Shown here one piece after another: positions 6,926 to 7,996 of a DNA stretch of 7,996 nt (within the stretch, counting starts at the first letter, position 1; every line of letters starts with the position of its first letter). Origin of the DNA: an uncultured bacterium (lineage in GTDB: Bacteria; Desulfobacterota; WTBG01). Under the pieces are notes generated by a model. The model searched no databases. It saw nothing but the letters and a program-made list of their open reading frames with translations, and was not told the DNA's origin. The position numbers and the translations under genes are program-made. The stretch covers positions 1-7,996 of the forward strand of contig CALJBY010000115.1 in assembly GCA_938024025.1 (NCBI GenBank), given 5' to 3'.

Positions 6926-6984
6926 GAAGCCTACCAATCAAGGGATTATCTGAAACGGAGGAGCATAGTAGGCTTTTCGTTTTT
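6926..6984 (+). promoter_or_regulatory. Attenuator-like structured element in the mreB leader
   Basis: AAGCCTAC (6927-6934) pairs perfectly with GTAGGCTT (6968-6975), extendable by one G-U pair, and is followed by a T-rich run (TTTT, CG, TTTTT; 6974-6984). The 33-base interior can form two further small stems, AATC-AAGG-GATT (6936-6947) and TCTG-AAA-CGGA (6949-6959), giving a three-way junction. Such a closing stem with a U-tract resembles an intrinsic terminator or a compact regulatory RNA ahead of mreB. I did not recognise a known riboswitch class. The pairing was found by eye and the inner stems are weak. Confidence 0.45.
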
Positions 6985-6998
6985 CCAGCATCACGTAA

Positions 6999-7996
<998 letters not shown>

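Overview
The window carries core bacterial genes in a compact arrangement; I see no mobile element, CRISPR array, rRNA or tRNA. Coding content from left to right: the minus-strand pair nadK (NAD kinase) and recN (DNA repair, C-terminus cut by the left edge); plus-strand rarA/mgsA (replication-repair AAA+ ATPase), divergent from nadK; a minus-strand pair made of a PpiD-type membrane-anchored periplasmic foldase and, just downstream of it, a small DUF1285-like gene; and plus-strand mreB (cell-shape actin), divergent from ppiD and cut by the right edge. A PpiD/SurA-type foldase together with MreB points to a rod-shaped Gram-negative bacterium. Moderate GC, the gene mix and the protein flavour suggest a deltaproteobacterial-grade lineage (Desulfobacterota or relatives). 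That placement is inference only.

Layout: 1-1677 recN (-); 1678-1796 recN upstream region with a candidate promoter and a strong imperfect hairpin; 1797-2651 nadK (-, GTG start preferred, possible ATG at 2708); 2652-2820 divergent nadK/rarA region; 2821-4158 rarA (+); 4186-4644 DUF1285-like gene (-); 4690-6585 ppiD (-); 6586-7031 a 446-base non-coding divergent region; 7032-7996 mreB (+, partial).

The genes form three functional groups: genome maintenance (recN, rarA) with cofactor supply (nadK), envelope protein folding (ppiD and the DUF1285-like gene), and cell-shape control (mreB). The adjacent nadK and recN recall the nadK-recN neighbourhood of enterobacteria.

The genes themselves are ordinary. 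What merits a second look is non-coding. (1) The hexamer GCTTGC/GCAAGC occurs six times within 175 bases between ppiD and mreB, the last copy overlapping the predicted mreB -35. (2) The predicted mreB leader holds a stem closed by 8-9 pairs with a T-rich 3' flank, looking like an attenuator or unknown cis-regulatory RNA. (3) A 65-base hairpin fills the predicted recN 5' UTR, directly in front of a start codon with no Shine-Dalgarno sequence. None of these could be tested here by folding or comparison. No complete new biological system is evident.
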